This document shows positions 1-11,110 of a stretch of DNA of 64,000 nucleotides, one piece after another. The stretch covers positions 56,900,069 through 56,964,068 of the forward strand of contig NC_060254.1 of the NCBI RefSeq assembly GCF_921293095.1, given 5' to 3'. Source of the stretch: Ischnura elegans. Its lineage: Eukaryota > Arthropoda > Insecta > Odonata > Coenagrionidae. A program made the position numbers and the translations under genes. Numbering within the stretch: position 1 is the first letter of the stretch; each line of letters opens with the position of its first letter. The notes beneath the pieces were generated by a model. It did not search any database. It saw only the letters and a program-made list of their open reading frames with translations, and was not told the origin of the DNA.

Positions 1-300
1 CCCTCATAGTTCAATACATGAGAAATCGGACAACCATTATTCTCTCAAGTGTTCCTGTTGTCGCACCGTAGAGCGCTACACTCCAGATCAAACGCTTCCC
101 AATCGCTTTCTTTCAACTCCCACATAACGATCCTCTAATAAGCTCCTTCCTGTTCATGAACGCCTCCTTGGCGAACGAAATTCCCTCCCCGATGCTCTCA
201 CTATTGTATCAGTTTTCCTCTAATATCCTTCTCAAATAGTTTAATTTCTACCTGCTCATTTTCCCACCTACTTTTAGCATTAGACTCACGTTCCTAGCTC
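1..300 (-). mobile_element. Non-LTR retrotransposon fragment (RT C-terminal region)
   Basis: The minus strand reads FAKEAFMNRKELIRG, then after a stop and frame changes KRLIWSVALYGATTGTLE. This is the thumb and connection part downstream of the reverse-transcriptase active site in insect endonuclease-RT elements, which usually carry AK-AF--K--L and WSV-LYGSE-WTL. It is interrupted by stops and cut by the window edge, so it is a dead relic. It belongs to the same family as the fragments at 598, 32740, 35984, 38225, 45015 and 45665. The clade is not certain. Confidence 0.7.
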
Positions 301-344
301 TCGATGCTTTAGAAAACAGCGATTTGGTGATTTTGTGATTGAGG

Positions 345-430
345 ATCACTTGGAAGAAGGTGGAAGTGATGAGCATTCCAGCATTAAAATGGAGAGTGGC
401 CAAAATGTATCAATAACTTAACGATCACGC
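345..430. repeat. Short dispersed repeat, copy A
   Basis: About 75 bp containing AAGGTGGAAGTGATG and GAGAGTGGCCAAAATG is similar to 2600-2680 (AAGGTGGAAATAATG, GAAAATGGCCAAAAAATG). The two copies are diverged and in the same orientation. I do not recognise the family; it may be part of a retroelement. Confidence 0.4.
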
Positions 431-597
431 GCACTCACTTTTTGATCATCTGCGTAAATAGATATGCAGCGTAACCTTATCCTTTTATTATGATTTACAC
501 CAGATTTAAAATAAACAAAGAAAACCAATATACTAGCGTGCAGCAGAAGAGAAGAAGTCAAGACTAGCATTAACATAGGGAAGCAAACACTGGCGAA

Positions 598-1200
598 TAT
601 GGATGAATTCCGTTATTTGGGAAGCAGGATCACCTTTTACAGGAAGAGCAAGAAAGAAATGATCAGCAGAATAACCCAAGCGAAGAGAGCATTCCCTCGA
701 AAGAGAGACCTGCTTCAGCGGGAAAATTAAATACGGAAGTCAAGAAACAATTCATGAGAACTTAAATTTGGAGTATGTTCTTATACAGAAGTGATGCATG
801 GAAAATGACTGCAGTGGAGAAAGCAAGGGTAGATGCCTTCGAAATGTGGTACAATAGAAGAATGATGAGGATCAACCGGATCGACCGAGTTAGCATTGAG
901 GAAGTCCTTAGAAGGGTAGGATAGAAGAGAAGCCTCATGAAAACCTTAATTAGAGGACGAAACAACCTCATATGCTACGTGTTGAGATAAGATGGCTTGG
1001 TGAAGACAATCGTCGAGGGACGAGTGGATGGCAAGTACAGAAAAGGAAGACCTCGAACAAAATATATGGAATAGGTAAAGTAAGATGCGACAGAGAAGAA
1101 ATACGTAGGTGTGAATAGATTAGCTGATAGGAGAATTTTGTGGAGAGCTGAGTTAAACGAAATTTATGATTATTGACCAGTGATTATGATGAGATAAAGA
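598..1200 (+). mobile_element. Non-LTR retrotransposon 3' fragment, decayed
   Basis: Reading + with several frame changes gives FRYLGSRITFYRKSK, then a stretch corresponding to SRITQAKRAFPRKRDLLQ, a WSV-LYRSDAWKM-like block, FEMWYNRRMMRI and a tail related to GLVKTIVEGRVDGKYRKGRP. These are the ordered C-terminal blocks of insect endonuclease-RT LINEs. Stops and frameshifts show that it is not functional. It runs to about the element's normal 3' end: a run of TGATTATGATGAGATAAAGATGATG follows, as is common at the tails of this family. Confidence 0.75.
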
Positions 1201-1264
1201 TGATGTGCCATTCTTTGCGTTCATGATTTTTATTTTGTTTCACTCACTCACTGAGAAATTCCAC

Positions 1265-1461
1265 CCGAAGGTTGGTGTAAATAGGTGTTGGTAGAGCTCA
1301 CCCCAAACTAAGTAACAAATCAGGGTAGGGGGGCTATTCCCTGGGCCACTTCGCACTTCGAGGATTTAGCTAGAGGGTGTCCAATGACCTCTCCCGAGAT
1401 TCGCACCAGGGACCCCACGATCAGAAGCCAAGTGCTCTACCCACTAGGCTACCGCAGTCCC
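1265..1461 (-). mobile_element. tRNA-derived SINE-like element
   Basis: On the minus strand the head reads GGGACTGCGGTAGCCTAGTG and continues to a T-arm-like GGTGCGAATCT. TAGCCTAGTGGG fits an RNA polymerase III A box and GGTGCGAATCT a B box. The body then continues for about 120 bp without tRNA similarity. The arms do not fold into a clean cloverleaf, so this is a tRNA-derived retroposon and not a tRNA gene. Confidence 0.6.
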
Positions 1462-1469
1462 ATTTTATT

Positions 1470-3099
1470 TTGCTCATTGACAATTTTCAGGATATAAGAG
1501 TGATATTGAATGGAAAAATAATGACACTGAAATCGTAAACGATTCATTAGTAAGAGATAAGAGCATAAACTATTAAATCATATAAGTATAATAACATTTC
1601 AACAGGCGTATCCAATATTTCTAACGTAATGTGATAATAGCCGCCCATATAAACTTTAAAAAGAGGCAAATGAAAAGGAAGGACCGAATTTTACGTAAGG
1701 AGACACAAGATAATTCAGGACGATGAGTCTCATATCTGCAGAAAGATTGGGATCGTTAACCAATTTTCTTTTACTGTCGACAGTGATAGTTTGAAAAATA
1801 AACAGATATACGACGGGTGTTATTAAAAGAACTCATCCCTGCCTTTCGACCGGTCGTGTTTTGTCTTGTCGAGGGCGTGATCACGAATGTTACAATGGAG
1901 GATCCACAAGACGGTCTCAAAAAGTGTTGTCACCCTCCTCGCATTTCAATGGGCTTAGAAAAGTCGCCACTAGTGTCGCTGACGAACGAATTGATCCGAG
2001 TTTCACGGGGAAATAAGGTATGATCAGGGGTTTTAACCGCAATTTATACACATGAGTATGTAATCTATGAAATATATATTTTTTCAATGCTATTCTTCGC
2101 AATGACAAACATTATAATGTAAAATAATGTAATAAAGTGGATCGCATTTCACTCATCAGCGCGCCGCGGACAATTTTGAAAACCGATTAAAATGAGACCG
2201 AAGTGACAACAGAAATCGCCTTCTATGGGATGTAATTGGGCCTCCTCTATGCAGTCCCCTTAGGTGTGATTATCTTTCAGAGTTACGACACCATCTTGAA
2301 ATGAATAGAGCATATTGAGTAAGACTTCGACAATATTTGCAAAATTATCCAGGATAAAATATTTCATCTGAGACATTACTGAGATAAAAATTTTCAGAGA
2401 CGAGTTATAGATTAATGGGTCCCAGGGTGAATATACCTCATACACTCTGAAAATTTAAAATGAAAGCGAAGGTTTTATGGCAGTAATCTGTCACCAAGAA
2501 TTAATCTTTGAACGGGAGGTATGCATTCTATTAAGTACACATATCGGTAGGCAGTCATAGAGAGGTACTCGTAGAAAAACATTAATAAAACTTGTTACAA
2601 GGTGGAAATAATGGACATTCAGACATTAGTATAAGAATGGAAAATGGCCAAAAAATGTTGCTTAGCGACCAAAAAAGGACAGTTCGATAATATACGCCAA
2701 CAGCTATGCCCCTTAATACAATTTACATTGAGACAGGTACCATGGAGGTAGCCATGCTATTTCGTGTTTCATCGCCATCATAGATCTAATTGCGATTTAC
2801 AAAGAAATATTCATTGACAAGCATTTTGAAATTCAACGGGGAAGAACATCGCCAGCTCCAAATATGCGGTAATGCATCTCGGTGTGATGTATTGCCATAA
2901 TTTTAGCTAAATAGACAGAAAAGATAACATTTTGACCATTATCTTCAATTCTCATGAGCTCTTCCCTGGGATTAAAACTAGTTCTGTTTGTATGATTTAA
3001 CGTTAGACTGAAAGCTGTTTTACGTCGATGAATTTATATTTAACTTTAAATTAGTTTGTTTCAGTTTAGGTCTTGAAAAAAATTGCAATGATATTATTA
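1470..3099. other. AT-rich intergenic DNA
   Basis: No gene or transposon is recognisable apart from the second copy of a short repeat at 2600-2680. Open frames here are short and carry no motifs. Confidence 0.5.
2600..2680. repeat. Short dispersed repeat, copy B
   Basis: Diverged direct copy of 345-430, sharing AAGGTGGAA, CATTAG/CATTAA and AATGGCCAAAA blocks in order. Confidence 0.4.
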
Positions 3100-3437
3100 C
3101 CAATGTTACGGTTAATTTTGAAACCTCCACCAGGGCTCTCATGTCTTTCATGGGTCCTCTTCGATTATAATTTTTATTTTCCATTTCTGATGCTGTGTTT
3201 CTCTTTGAGGTTGTTTCACCGTCGAAAATCTCTGTTCCTTTTTTCTACCTATTTCTTATTGAATGAGATGAGGAAGGAATTAAAGAAAAATGAACAGAGA
3301 AAACAACCTATGAAACAATCTCAAAGAGAACACATCTTTTGTTGAATCAGAAGTGGAAAATGAAAATAATAATAATGACATTAAAAATAAGACACTTTAA
3401 TACCCTGGGAAGTTTTAAAAATAAACCATAACGTTGG
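3100..3437. mobile_element. Foldback element with about 160-bp inverted arms
   Basis: The left side (CAATGTTACGGTTAATTTT at the outer end) is an imperfect inverted copy of the right side (AAAATAAACCATAACGTTG at the outer end). Further in, CTCTTTGAGGTTGTTTCA at about 3211 pairs with TGAAACAATCTCAAAGAG at about 3311. The loop is near 3250-3270. Almost the whole 338 bp is arm, as expected for a foldback or MITE. I did not identify a target duplication. The 90-residue ORF in it is a by-product of the repeat. Confidence 0.65.
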
Positions 3438-3439
3438 AG

Positions 3440-5330
3440 ACAACTGAATTTCAACTTTTTCAACACCTACACTCCAAGGAAATTGCTTAATATTAAATAC
3501 AGAGGTCAAAAAAATAAATAAAATTAAATATTTTGTTGATGTGTTTCATTCAGAGGTTGGGTTTTGTTTGAAGACATGCTTCTTGTGTATATTGTGTTTT
3601 GATGAGAAGAGAGCAAGAGATTGCTGAGAGGAAATAGAAGGCTACTCTTCTGGAAAACAATTACGTTGCTCTAATTAAAAGAAAGAAATTTTATCGAAAG
3701 ATAGTCACATGTGATCGACGTTACATGGAGAAAGTTTGGATCTAATGATTCCAACTAAGATGATAAGGGAAAGAAACACAAGATTGAGGCAAAATTACCT
3801 CAACTGCAGCAGCGTAAGCAATTAACCACTAATTTCTTCGTAATTACCTATATCTTGATGGCATAAATTTGCATAATAAATAAGTAGCCATTAAATAAAC
3901 ATTCGCAATTATTATAACACACTTTTCTCTCGACCATAGACAATGTGATCACCTCGATCAATGTCTATTCCTGGTTTTCATAAAGGACGACTTAAATAAT
4001 TACCATCCTATGCCCAATTACCGTTTAATGCATCATCATAAACATTATAACCATCGCTCAACAATTCTGACACTATTTTGACCATAAAGATGATCTGTAC
4101 TAGCCACAAAGGAATCGATGATCGCCGTCTTAGATATAGGTATCTAGATTCTTCAAAATTTAAGTATCGAGTACAGAGCTGTTGCAATAATTGCTAATAT
4201 CCTGACTGTAATTGTTTACGCCCAAAAGCATAATTAAAGTTACCGGCAATTATCCAAGAACGCCGGGGAGGCTTTTTTTCGCCGAAATTCGTGTATCCTT
4301 TCCCTTTAGCGGATTTCTTTGAATGTATTGCGACTTCAGGTTGAGTCAATGACCCATGGGCTAAAATTAAGGACATAATTAAACCTATGTTGTACTTACT
4401 GTGAAACAGGAAGTCTCATCTGTTGGCAATTTCTTGCCTTCGAATCCCCACCAACTGCAGTCTCCGGCCAGGCGCGCGCTCATGCAGTGTCACCTGGATA
4501 CGGTGTTTTGAATGCGGTAACGGCAGGATAGTTTCCCGTTGAAAAAAGGTTTTATAATGTTATAGGGAAGTGATCCAAAAGGCCGTAACGTGTTAAATTC
4601 GTCCGTTTTTCCCCGATCCGGTGTTGGTTTGCGGGAATAGAGCAAGTGACCGCAGGATCCAAATACAGCCTCTCAACTGGCAGGCCTTGATATTCACTCA
4701 CTCAAAAACACACAATCAAAGAATAAAATATCCAAAGATTCAAGCCTCATGGAGTGGAATTTTTCCATTTTTTGATAAGTACTTGCAATTTCACGCGATT
4801 ATAAAATTATTTTAAGTCCGCGATTACGACTTAGGTTTGAATATTGACATACTTATTATCTGAAAGGTTTAAACTTGGTAGAAGAAATTTTACATTGTAT
4901 ACATATCCTCTTTCTTAAAATATTTACGGAATTGTTGCCGTAAAAAGAGAATGTGGATCCATCCATGTGCTGAATTAAGCGCTGTGTCTTTTCAAACTTC
5001 AAAATAGTCATTGGCACAATTTTTAATGTCTTTAACTCCTGCTGCCACACTTGCATTGATCATTGTACACTGTGGGGTAAAATTAATGGGTTACCTCTTT
5101 TCAAAATGGTTTTTTATTGCTGCGGGAATGAGGTCTGTGCTTCTATTTTCCTGAATTCATGTGTGTCAAAACTAGTGATGTCATCCTCAGGTACCCCTTT
5201 GACAACTAGAATCACCACCATATTTAAGTATGAAATATTTTATTATGCAATTTCAATCTTCTCTGAAGAATAAATTCAATTCAAATGTATTAAAATACTA
5301 AAAAATGCCTACTCTCGTTTGTACCTTTGA
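3440..5330. other. AT-rich intergenic DNA
   Basis: I see no coding, RNA or repeat features that I can name in this stretch. Confidence 0.5.
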
Positions 5331-5340
5331 AGCTTCAGTA

Positions 5341-5623
5341 CAGTGGCGTAACTATGGGGGTGATGAGGGGATAGATCCCCCCCCCCAAAGCCTCAGGGAA
5401 AAAAAATTATAAAGCTATTGCCTAGTTTTGATATATGATAATTGCATCTACTAAAAGTTAAATTTTAAGTACCAAAATGATATAAAAATGCAAATCTAGG
5501 AATGTCATTTTTCAAAAATTTTCTCGGACCCCGATTACTTGGGGGGGGGGGTTTAGGTTTGGGCTTAGGTTTCGCCCCCTAAGCCCATCATCCCCCCAAA
5601 TCACATTCCTATTTACGCCACTG
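5341..5623. mobile_element. hAT-type MITE with 8-bp target duplication
   Basis: The element starts CAGTGGCGTAACTATGGGGG and ends with ATTTACGCCACTG, which are inverted. It is flanked on both sides by CTTCAGTA (5333-5340 and 5624-5631), an exact 8-bp duplication typical of hAT elements. Inside, runs of C and G (5380-5387 and 5541-5550) sit near both ends. There is no ORF. At 283 bp it is a non-autonomous derivative. Confidence 0.85.
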
Positions 5624-6126
5624 CTTCAGTATAAAATCTCAAGTCTTAAGCAGTAATTTGTCACTAAAAGGCCGCTGAAAAAGGGATTCATATATTTCAA
5701 ACTATCGCTGATGGAATCAAACGGAAAAATACAAAAGAAATAAAGAATTTGTCGCATGATAAGAACGTCAGAGGATGAACAGTGGCCCTGAACAGTGGAG
5801 GATTAAATCTAAGGGATAGGGGTGGAAGCCACTCAAACGCCAGGAATACAGGAGAATTCCACCTATTGAAGAGCGAGGCTTTCCAATGCAATTTTTTTCT
5901 ACAAAATGAATTCTGAACCATTAAAGACCTTTCCTGAAGCTACCTATTATAGGAAATTTATCCACTCTCCTTTCCCAAAACCCTATTACCATCCTAACGG
6001 CTCCCGCGTCTGTCATTCATGCCACCACCTACACTTGCCACACCCTTGCGGTAATTGTGAGCGCACCGTCAACCAATCAGTGCCAAATTCATGTACGTTT
6101 CTGTCCGTGTGACACAGGGGTGACAC

Positions 6127-6375
6127 CAGGGGTGTCATGGTGCCGGAACGCCGTTCCGGCACAGGTTAACAAATGACATTATGGTCAAGTGACACTTTTA
6201 TCAATATTGTTGCCTCAAATTTTCTAATATATACATTCGAAACCAAAACAAATAAACTTGTAATAAAATGTAAGTAATAACTAGCAATAAAAAAGGTACA
6301 GGTTAATTTTTCACATCTAAAAAAAAGTTTAGGGAATTGAGTTCCGGCACTGCTTATTTTGCCATGGTGTCACTG
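6127..6375. mobile_element. hAT-type MITE, second family
   Basis: Ends are CAGGGGTGTCATGG and CCATGGTGTCACTG (imperfect inverted repeats). The flanks are GGTGACAC on both sides (6119-6126 and 6376-6383), an exact 8-bp duplication. A subterminal palindrome, CCGGAACGCCGTTCCGG, lies at 6142-6158, and a matching TTCCGGCAC lies near the other end. The AT-rich 249-bp body has no coding capacity. Confidence 0.85.
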
Positions 6376-6984
6376 GGTGACACGTGGATGGAACAGGCTT
6401 TGCGAAATGAGAATTCATGAATGAAATTATTGAAAAATTGACCGGAGCACACAGTCTTAATGCTGAGACTATTATCGTGGGGTAGGGCGACAACTGCGTG
6501 TGAAGTCCATAATCCCCTGAGAATAAAGAGGCTAAAATAACAGGAGGGAATATTTGGCGATGGCACGTGACGTCTCCCCTTTTCCATTCGACGAGGCCGA
6601 ATGATGCCACAAGGGAGCCATTTTGAATGCACATTTAAACCGCAATACATGGACTTGGGGACAAAATGAAATGCAGAGGGCGAATATACGAAAGGGTATC
6701 CTGGAATGAATACTTGAAAGTGCTAACCCCTAACGAATGAGCGACTATTATAACGGAGACCCTGCCCTGGCCACGAGGGTAACGGGACCGGGACACGAAG
6801 GAGACCTTAGTTAGATGTGCGCATGGTCCTTGTGTAGGTTTTAACAATAATAATGTCGTCTTTATTACAGGCGAATTTGTCTCGATAATACTTAAAAAAT
6901 CATTTCGGGCTCGATATTGTGGAAGTTCGATATATCCATGATAAAATCATGATCATGGATAGATAGTCCTTCCTAACAATTTAC

Positions 6985-7095
6985 TTACTTAGCAATCACA
7001 TACATCCATGCCCTGGATGGTGGAAAATCCACCCAGGCAGAATTCGAACCCATTCGGCATTCATGTTCCCGGGAAATTACCCCGGCGCCACTGAG
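6985..7095 (-). mobile_element. tRNA-derived SINE fragment
   Basis: Read on the minus strand, a tRNA-like head with GGGTTCGAATTCTGCC (B box) is followed by CTGGGTGGATTTTCCACC and CAGGGCATG. The same order (B box, CTGGGTAGGTTCCCGC, CAGGGCATGGTTGTT) occurs in the fuller SINE at 32452, so both belong to one family. Confidence 0.6.
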
Positions 7096-7246
7096 AAAAA
7101 ACCTCCAAGGACTAAAAAACGTAATTGCAGTTGCCTGCAGGCAAATAGGCATTAGTGTAAGGATCGAACCTCTAGTATAGTGACTATATATAGTTTAGGA
7201 TTTCGCTGTGTGATGAAGAGTAAGCAAAGAGGTTTACGGGATATGT

Positions 7247-7533
7247 ACCGGGTGTGTCCATCTTTGCAGACGACCTCATCGACCTAAAGCAGCCAGCTGT
7301 AATGCCGTCGAAACTGTCGTCTATGAAAAAAATGAGATGATTTCCCGGCAAATGCTGGCAGTGGTGCTGTTAGAAGGCTGCTTTCCCTGGTGTTCTCCTC
7401 AATGGATGCCGTCAATCAACCCGGAGGATGGAGCAAGACTCGAACCCCAAAAAGACGACAGCCATGGACGACATTACCCGGTGGAGTAGTCGAGCAGCCT
7501 TCGCTGTCGTCTATAAAGATGGACACACCGGGT
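7247..7533. mobile_element. Small element with 27-bp terminal inverted repeats
   Basis: CCGGGTGTGTCCATCTTTGC followed by AGACGAC on the left is repeated inverted at 7506-7533 with three mismatches. The 287-bp interval has no credible ORF. The superfamily cannot be assigned because I see no clear target duplication. Confidence 0.5.
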
Positions 7534-7794
7534 GCAGTCCCAAGGTGGTTTTAAATATACTGGAGCAGGCACCACTGGTTTCGAGCGTGGAGCGAGGTGT
7601 GGCCGGAATGGGGGTGCTTGGGTAGGATAAGCCACGCCCACTTTGACCAAAACATTGGCAATCCCGTAAGGGTCAATGCTTACCACTTGAATTTTTAGTG
7701 AAATTTTTGGTCATAACTCGTTAGTACATTAAAATAAACTATGGAGCGCACAATTAAAACCTTTTTTTCTCACTTCATAGGTCGGTTTCGCTAA

Positions 7795-9489
7795 GTTATA
7801 ACTCAAACATTACTTAAACTCAAATTACTCGAAGATAATCCGAAATCCTTTTGGTCGTACGCGAGAGAGCTTCAGGGAAAACATTCAACCGTAGATTCGT
7901 TATTTGATAAAGATGGTAAACTTGTCACCAAAAATATTGACAAAGCTAACACTTTAAATTCCCACTTCGAAAGTGTATACACTACTGACGATACTCAGTT
8001 CAATTTAGACATCACATATACTGAGGAATCGATGGAAGAAATATCTATACAACGTGATGGGATAACTAAACAACTGCAATCGATTAAGAATAGTAAATCT
8101 CCGGGTTCGGAGGGAATACCCGCGCGTGTCCTCAAAGAGTTAGCTCCACAGATCGCACCTTACTTAGAGATCATTTTCAAGAAGTCACTCTCCGAAGGGA
8201 AGTTACCGCCAGACTGGAAAATTGCAAGCGTTACACCCATATTCAAAAAGGGAAACAGACATGACCCATGCAACTACCGTCCGATTTCATTAACATCTAT
8301 TATAGGCAAGATACTTGAGCATATCGTCGTTAGCAATATCATGACTTTCTTGGATAGACGTAACTTCCTCCATGACTGTCAGCACGGATTCCGAAAAAAT
8401 AGATCCTGCGAAACACAGCTCGCGCTCTTTCTTCACGACGTTATAAAATCTGGTGAATCGAAAAGACAAGTTGACGCACTATTTCTAGATTTTAAGAAAG
8501 CTTTCGACACTGTACCTCACAACAAACTTTTATACAAATTACAGTCATGCGGATTAAACGATACAGTTTTAAACTGGATACGCGACTTTCTCAGAGATCG
8601 TAAACAAAAAGTTGTTCTTGACGGAATTAGCTCCGATGTTGTAAACGTTACATCAGGTGTTCCACAAGGAAGCGTAATCGGCCCCCTGTTGTTCATTATA
8701 TACATTAATGATCTCTGCTCCCGCATTAGCAGTAAAATACGTTTATTTACTGACGACGCTGTCATCTATCGCGAAATTAGTGATCACTCTGACTATGAAA
8801 TTCTATCATCTGACTTAAACAACGTTCATTTGTGGAGCCAAGAGTGGGGACTCGAACTTAATCTGAGTAAATGCATGGCGTTACATTTCTTGCGGAATTC
8901 GTCCAACTCTAACCATGTTTATGCAGTGGATGGCATTAATGTAAAGGCAACAGACGAAGTGAAGTACCTGGGAGTTACGATAACCTCGAACCTCACGTGG
9001 GGAACACATATAAAGAATATTTGCGGCATAGCCCTGAAGAAATTAGGATTCGTCAAGCGTATTGTGGTAAGATTTTCGGATGAGAAAGTAAAAGAAAGGT
9101 GCTATTTCGCTCTCGTCCGACCGCACCTTGAATACGCAGCGAGCATATGGGATCCGGTGCAGAAAGACTTAATCCGCGAACTGAATAAAATTCAAAGAAA
9201 GGCTGCGCGTTTCGTCAAAAACTGCTACGGGCGTACAGACAGTGTTACCCAGATGTTAAGCGAATTAGGCTGGGAGCCGTCGGAGACTCGGAGGCTGCGC
9301 GCTAGGCTTAGATTGCTTGAACAATTGAGAATGGATATCTTTAAGAGCGATACAGAGAACATAATATTAGAGCCACATTATATTTCCAGGTCCGATAGAA
9401 GTGATAAATTAAGAGAGATGTTTTGCCGAACGGATAGATATGCGAATTCGTTTTTCCCCCGAACCATAAAGGACTTTAATAAACGGTAG
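7795..9489 (+). CDS. LINE reverse transcriptase (ORF2, C-terminal part)
   Basis: Reverse transcriptase that would copy the LINE RNA at a nicked target in the nucleus. The frame is open from 7795 to the stop at 9487-9489, about 564 codons. The first ATG in it is at 8032 (485 residues), but coding similarity (NPKSFWSYARE) starts earlier, so that ATG is only internal. Numbered from 8032, RT blocks appear in order: SPGSEGIPARVLK, NYRPISLTSIIGKILE, HGFRKNRSCETQL, LDFKKAFDTV with catalytic Asp at about 153, SGVPQGSVIGPLLFIIYIND, and FTDD with Asp 241 and 242 (usually FADD). The thumb then runs to LGWEPSETRRLRARL. No stop interrupts it, which suggests a fairly recent insertion. Without the N-terminal endonuclease it is probably inactive. 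The CR1/L2 placement comes from the C-terminal motif and tail. Confidence 0.88.
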   Translation, partial: VITQTLLKLKLLEDNPKSFWSYARELQGKHSTVDSLFDKDGKLVTKNIDKANTLNSHFESVYTTDDTQFNLDITYTEESMEEISIQRDGITKQLQSIKNSKSPGSEGIPARVLKELAPQIAPYLEIIFKKSLSEGKLPPDWKIASVTPIFKKGNRHDPCNYRPISLTSIIGKILEHIVVSNIMTFLDRRNFLHDCQHGFRKNRSCETQLALFLHDVIKSGESKRQVDALFLDFKKAFDTVPHNKLLYKLQSCGLNDTVLNWIRDFLRDRKQKVVLDGISSDVVNVTSGVPQGSVIGPLLFIIYINDLCSRISSKIRLFTDDAVIYREISDHSDYEILSSDLNNVHLWSQEWGLELNLSKCMALHFLRNSSNSNHVYAVDGINVKATDEVKYLGVTITSNLTWGTHIKNICGIALKKLGFVKRIVVRFSDEKVKERCYFALVRPHLEYAASIWDPVQKDLIRELNKIQRKAARFVKNCYGRTDSVTQMLSELGWEPSETRRLRARLRLLEQLRMDIFKSDTENIILEPHYISRSDRSDKLREMFCRTDRYANSFFPRTIKDFNKR

Positions 9490-9605
9490 TCCCAACTTCG
9501 TTTGAGCACTTAATTTTTTTAGCTGTAAACGGCTGGTGTCCTAACACCCCCTGCCACACGCCTTTTAGGCGGCTTGCGGGGTATTATGTAGATGTAGATG
9601 AAACA
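7795..9605 (+). mobile_element. CR1/L2-like LINE, 5'-truncated
   Basis: A non-LTR retrotransposon copy that begins within the region before the reverse transcriptase and runs through a 3' UTR to a short tail, TGTAGATGTAGATG (9587-9600). Such short tandem tails are typical of the CR1/L2 part of the jockey superfamily. The apurinic-like endonuclease domain expected upstream is absent, so the copy is truncated at its 5' end. A second copy of the 3' end lies at 13925-13991, and a decayed coding fragment of a related element lies at 59570-59975. Confidence 0.85.
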
Positions 9606-10045
9606 TCTTTTCTTAGAGAAAAATTATTACCAATCTCCACGGTTACGTTCTACAACCGGCTGAGCTTAAAATAAAATTTTACGAGAGTAAAATAGTCATT
9701 TACCTGCACTTATACTGGTATTGAATTTCATTATAGCTAGCAAAAATTAACAATTACAGTAACAAAGTATATGTTCAAGGATATCACCACCAGTAAAGTG
9801 GCTTACAGACACAGAGTTTATACATTAATGGAAGTATCGCGAATGATGGGAAAATCTTATGACAATCACCAGCGAAATACTAATGATTATGGTAGCATTT
9901 TTCACTTAATGTAGTTCATTTTCAGAACAAAAATTAGCCACCTCAAAATATCAGTAGAAGACTAAGTAAGTCCAAAAATTCTCAAACTAAGGTGGAGGAA
10001 CTTTGACCTCGCTAAAAACTCGGAAACAGCGCCTCCAGATATTAA

Positions 10046-10435
10046 CCCCTTCCGCTGTAATGACGAGTCTAGCTCATCATGGACTTTCGATGCCAAACCG
10101 CCTAATGACGAGTGTATCTCGTCATCGGATTTTCATAATTTTAGCACTATTTAGAGGAACAATATAATTATTTTGAAAGCTTAACAATGTTAAAACATTC
10201 ATAGTATGAATGAATAAATCATATTTCATGAAACATGATGCTTTGGAAGGATTAAAATGATTTTATTCGAGTAGCGATAGCTGTGTTCTCCATGTTTAAT
10301 AATCGAATTTTATTTCACGGTTCTGCGTTGTTTACAAAAAATCATTTCACTACCTATCATTTATAAGAGAACGACATCTAATATAGATAGGGAATAGGAG
10401 CACGATATTCAGAAAATTAATCGAAGTGCAAGGGG
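10046..10435. mobile_element. piggyBac-like MITE (TTAA target)
   Basis: The element lies between two TTAA sites (10042-10045 and 10436-10439) and has short inverted ends, CCCCTTCCGC and GTGCAAGGGG. TTAA duplication with CCC-starting ends is the hallmark of piggyBac transposons. Near the left end are partly palindromic TGACGAG...CTCGTCA motifs. The 390-bp body has no transposase. Confidence 0.65.
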
Positions 10436-10518
10436 TTAATTAACAACCTCCCGTAAATTTCTATGCCGACAACTCACGTAGGTTTCCGCTGTGTCGAGGT
10501 TCCAATGACTCGACTCAT

Positions 10519-10636
10519 CCGGTGCTAACGCGTCGGTTGTTGGTTAAGACAACAGCTTAGTTGGCAATGCTGCCAGCGTCTTCAGGTCAGAGAGTGAAAC
10601 CGTTGTCTTAACCAACGACCGACGCGGTAGCACCGG
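10519..10636. mobile_element. Snapback element 1 (stem-loop plus GAAAC class)
   Basis: Two 35-bp arms (10519-10553 and 10602-10636), for example CCGGTGCTAACGCGTCGGTT and its near-perfect inverted copy, enclose a 48-bp centre. The centre ends in GTGAAACC just before the right arm, and the sequence after the arm reads CCGGAAGAA. The same order (GAAAC, about 35 nt, CC-AGAA) recurs in the elements at 19941, 33639 and 38088. Confidence 0.6.
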
Positions 10637-10689
10637 AAGAATGGAGACTTCGGAACGATATGCTGAAGATTTGAAAAATTTCTTGAGCC

Positions 10690-11110
10690 AGTGATCTCCT
10701 TAGCAGGTGTATCGCGGGTAGTCGCCACGAGGGAACAATTTAGGGGGGGGGTGGGGGAAGGTGAGGCTGGAGATCCCAAATCTTCCCTTATCCTGTCTAC
10801 GCGCCTACTTTTCCTATGTTGTACCCTTGAAAAATAGGGTGTCAGATAGTTGCTCTTTGGCTAATGTTTTCATCAGCAGATGTATCGTTATTGAAATGGT
10901 TACTAGGGAAATAATTTCGGGGGGGTGGGCTCAAGCTCCCAAAGCTCCCCTTACCATGTCTACGTGCCTACTTTTTCTGTGTCGTTCCCTTAAAAAATAG
11001 CGTGTCAGAGGATAGATGGTCTCCTCAGCAAATGTATCGCGGGTAGTCGCTCCCAGGGAAAAAGTTTTTAGGCTACGTGCATATTTACTCCTTTGTGTAG
11101 CCCCCTTGAA
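10690..11110. repeat. Degenerate tandem repeat, three units
   Basis: A unit containing CAG(C/A)A-TGTATCG, then AGGGAA-AA-TTT, a G run and CTACGTGC--A is found at about 10700, 10875 and 11027. GTATCG anchors at 10708, 10882 and 11034 give spacings of 174 and 152 bp. The short ORFs here follow the repeat and are not genes. Confidence 0.55.

Noticed and set aside
1391..1461. Possible tRNA on the minus strand
   Set aside because: The anticodon and acceptor stems do not pair, and the sequence continues as a SINE-like body.
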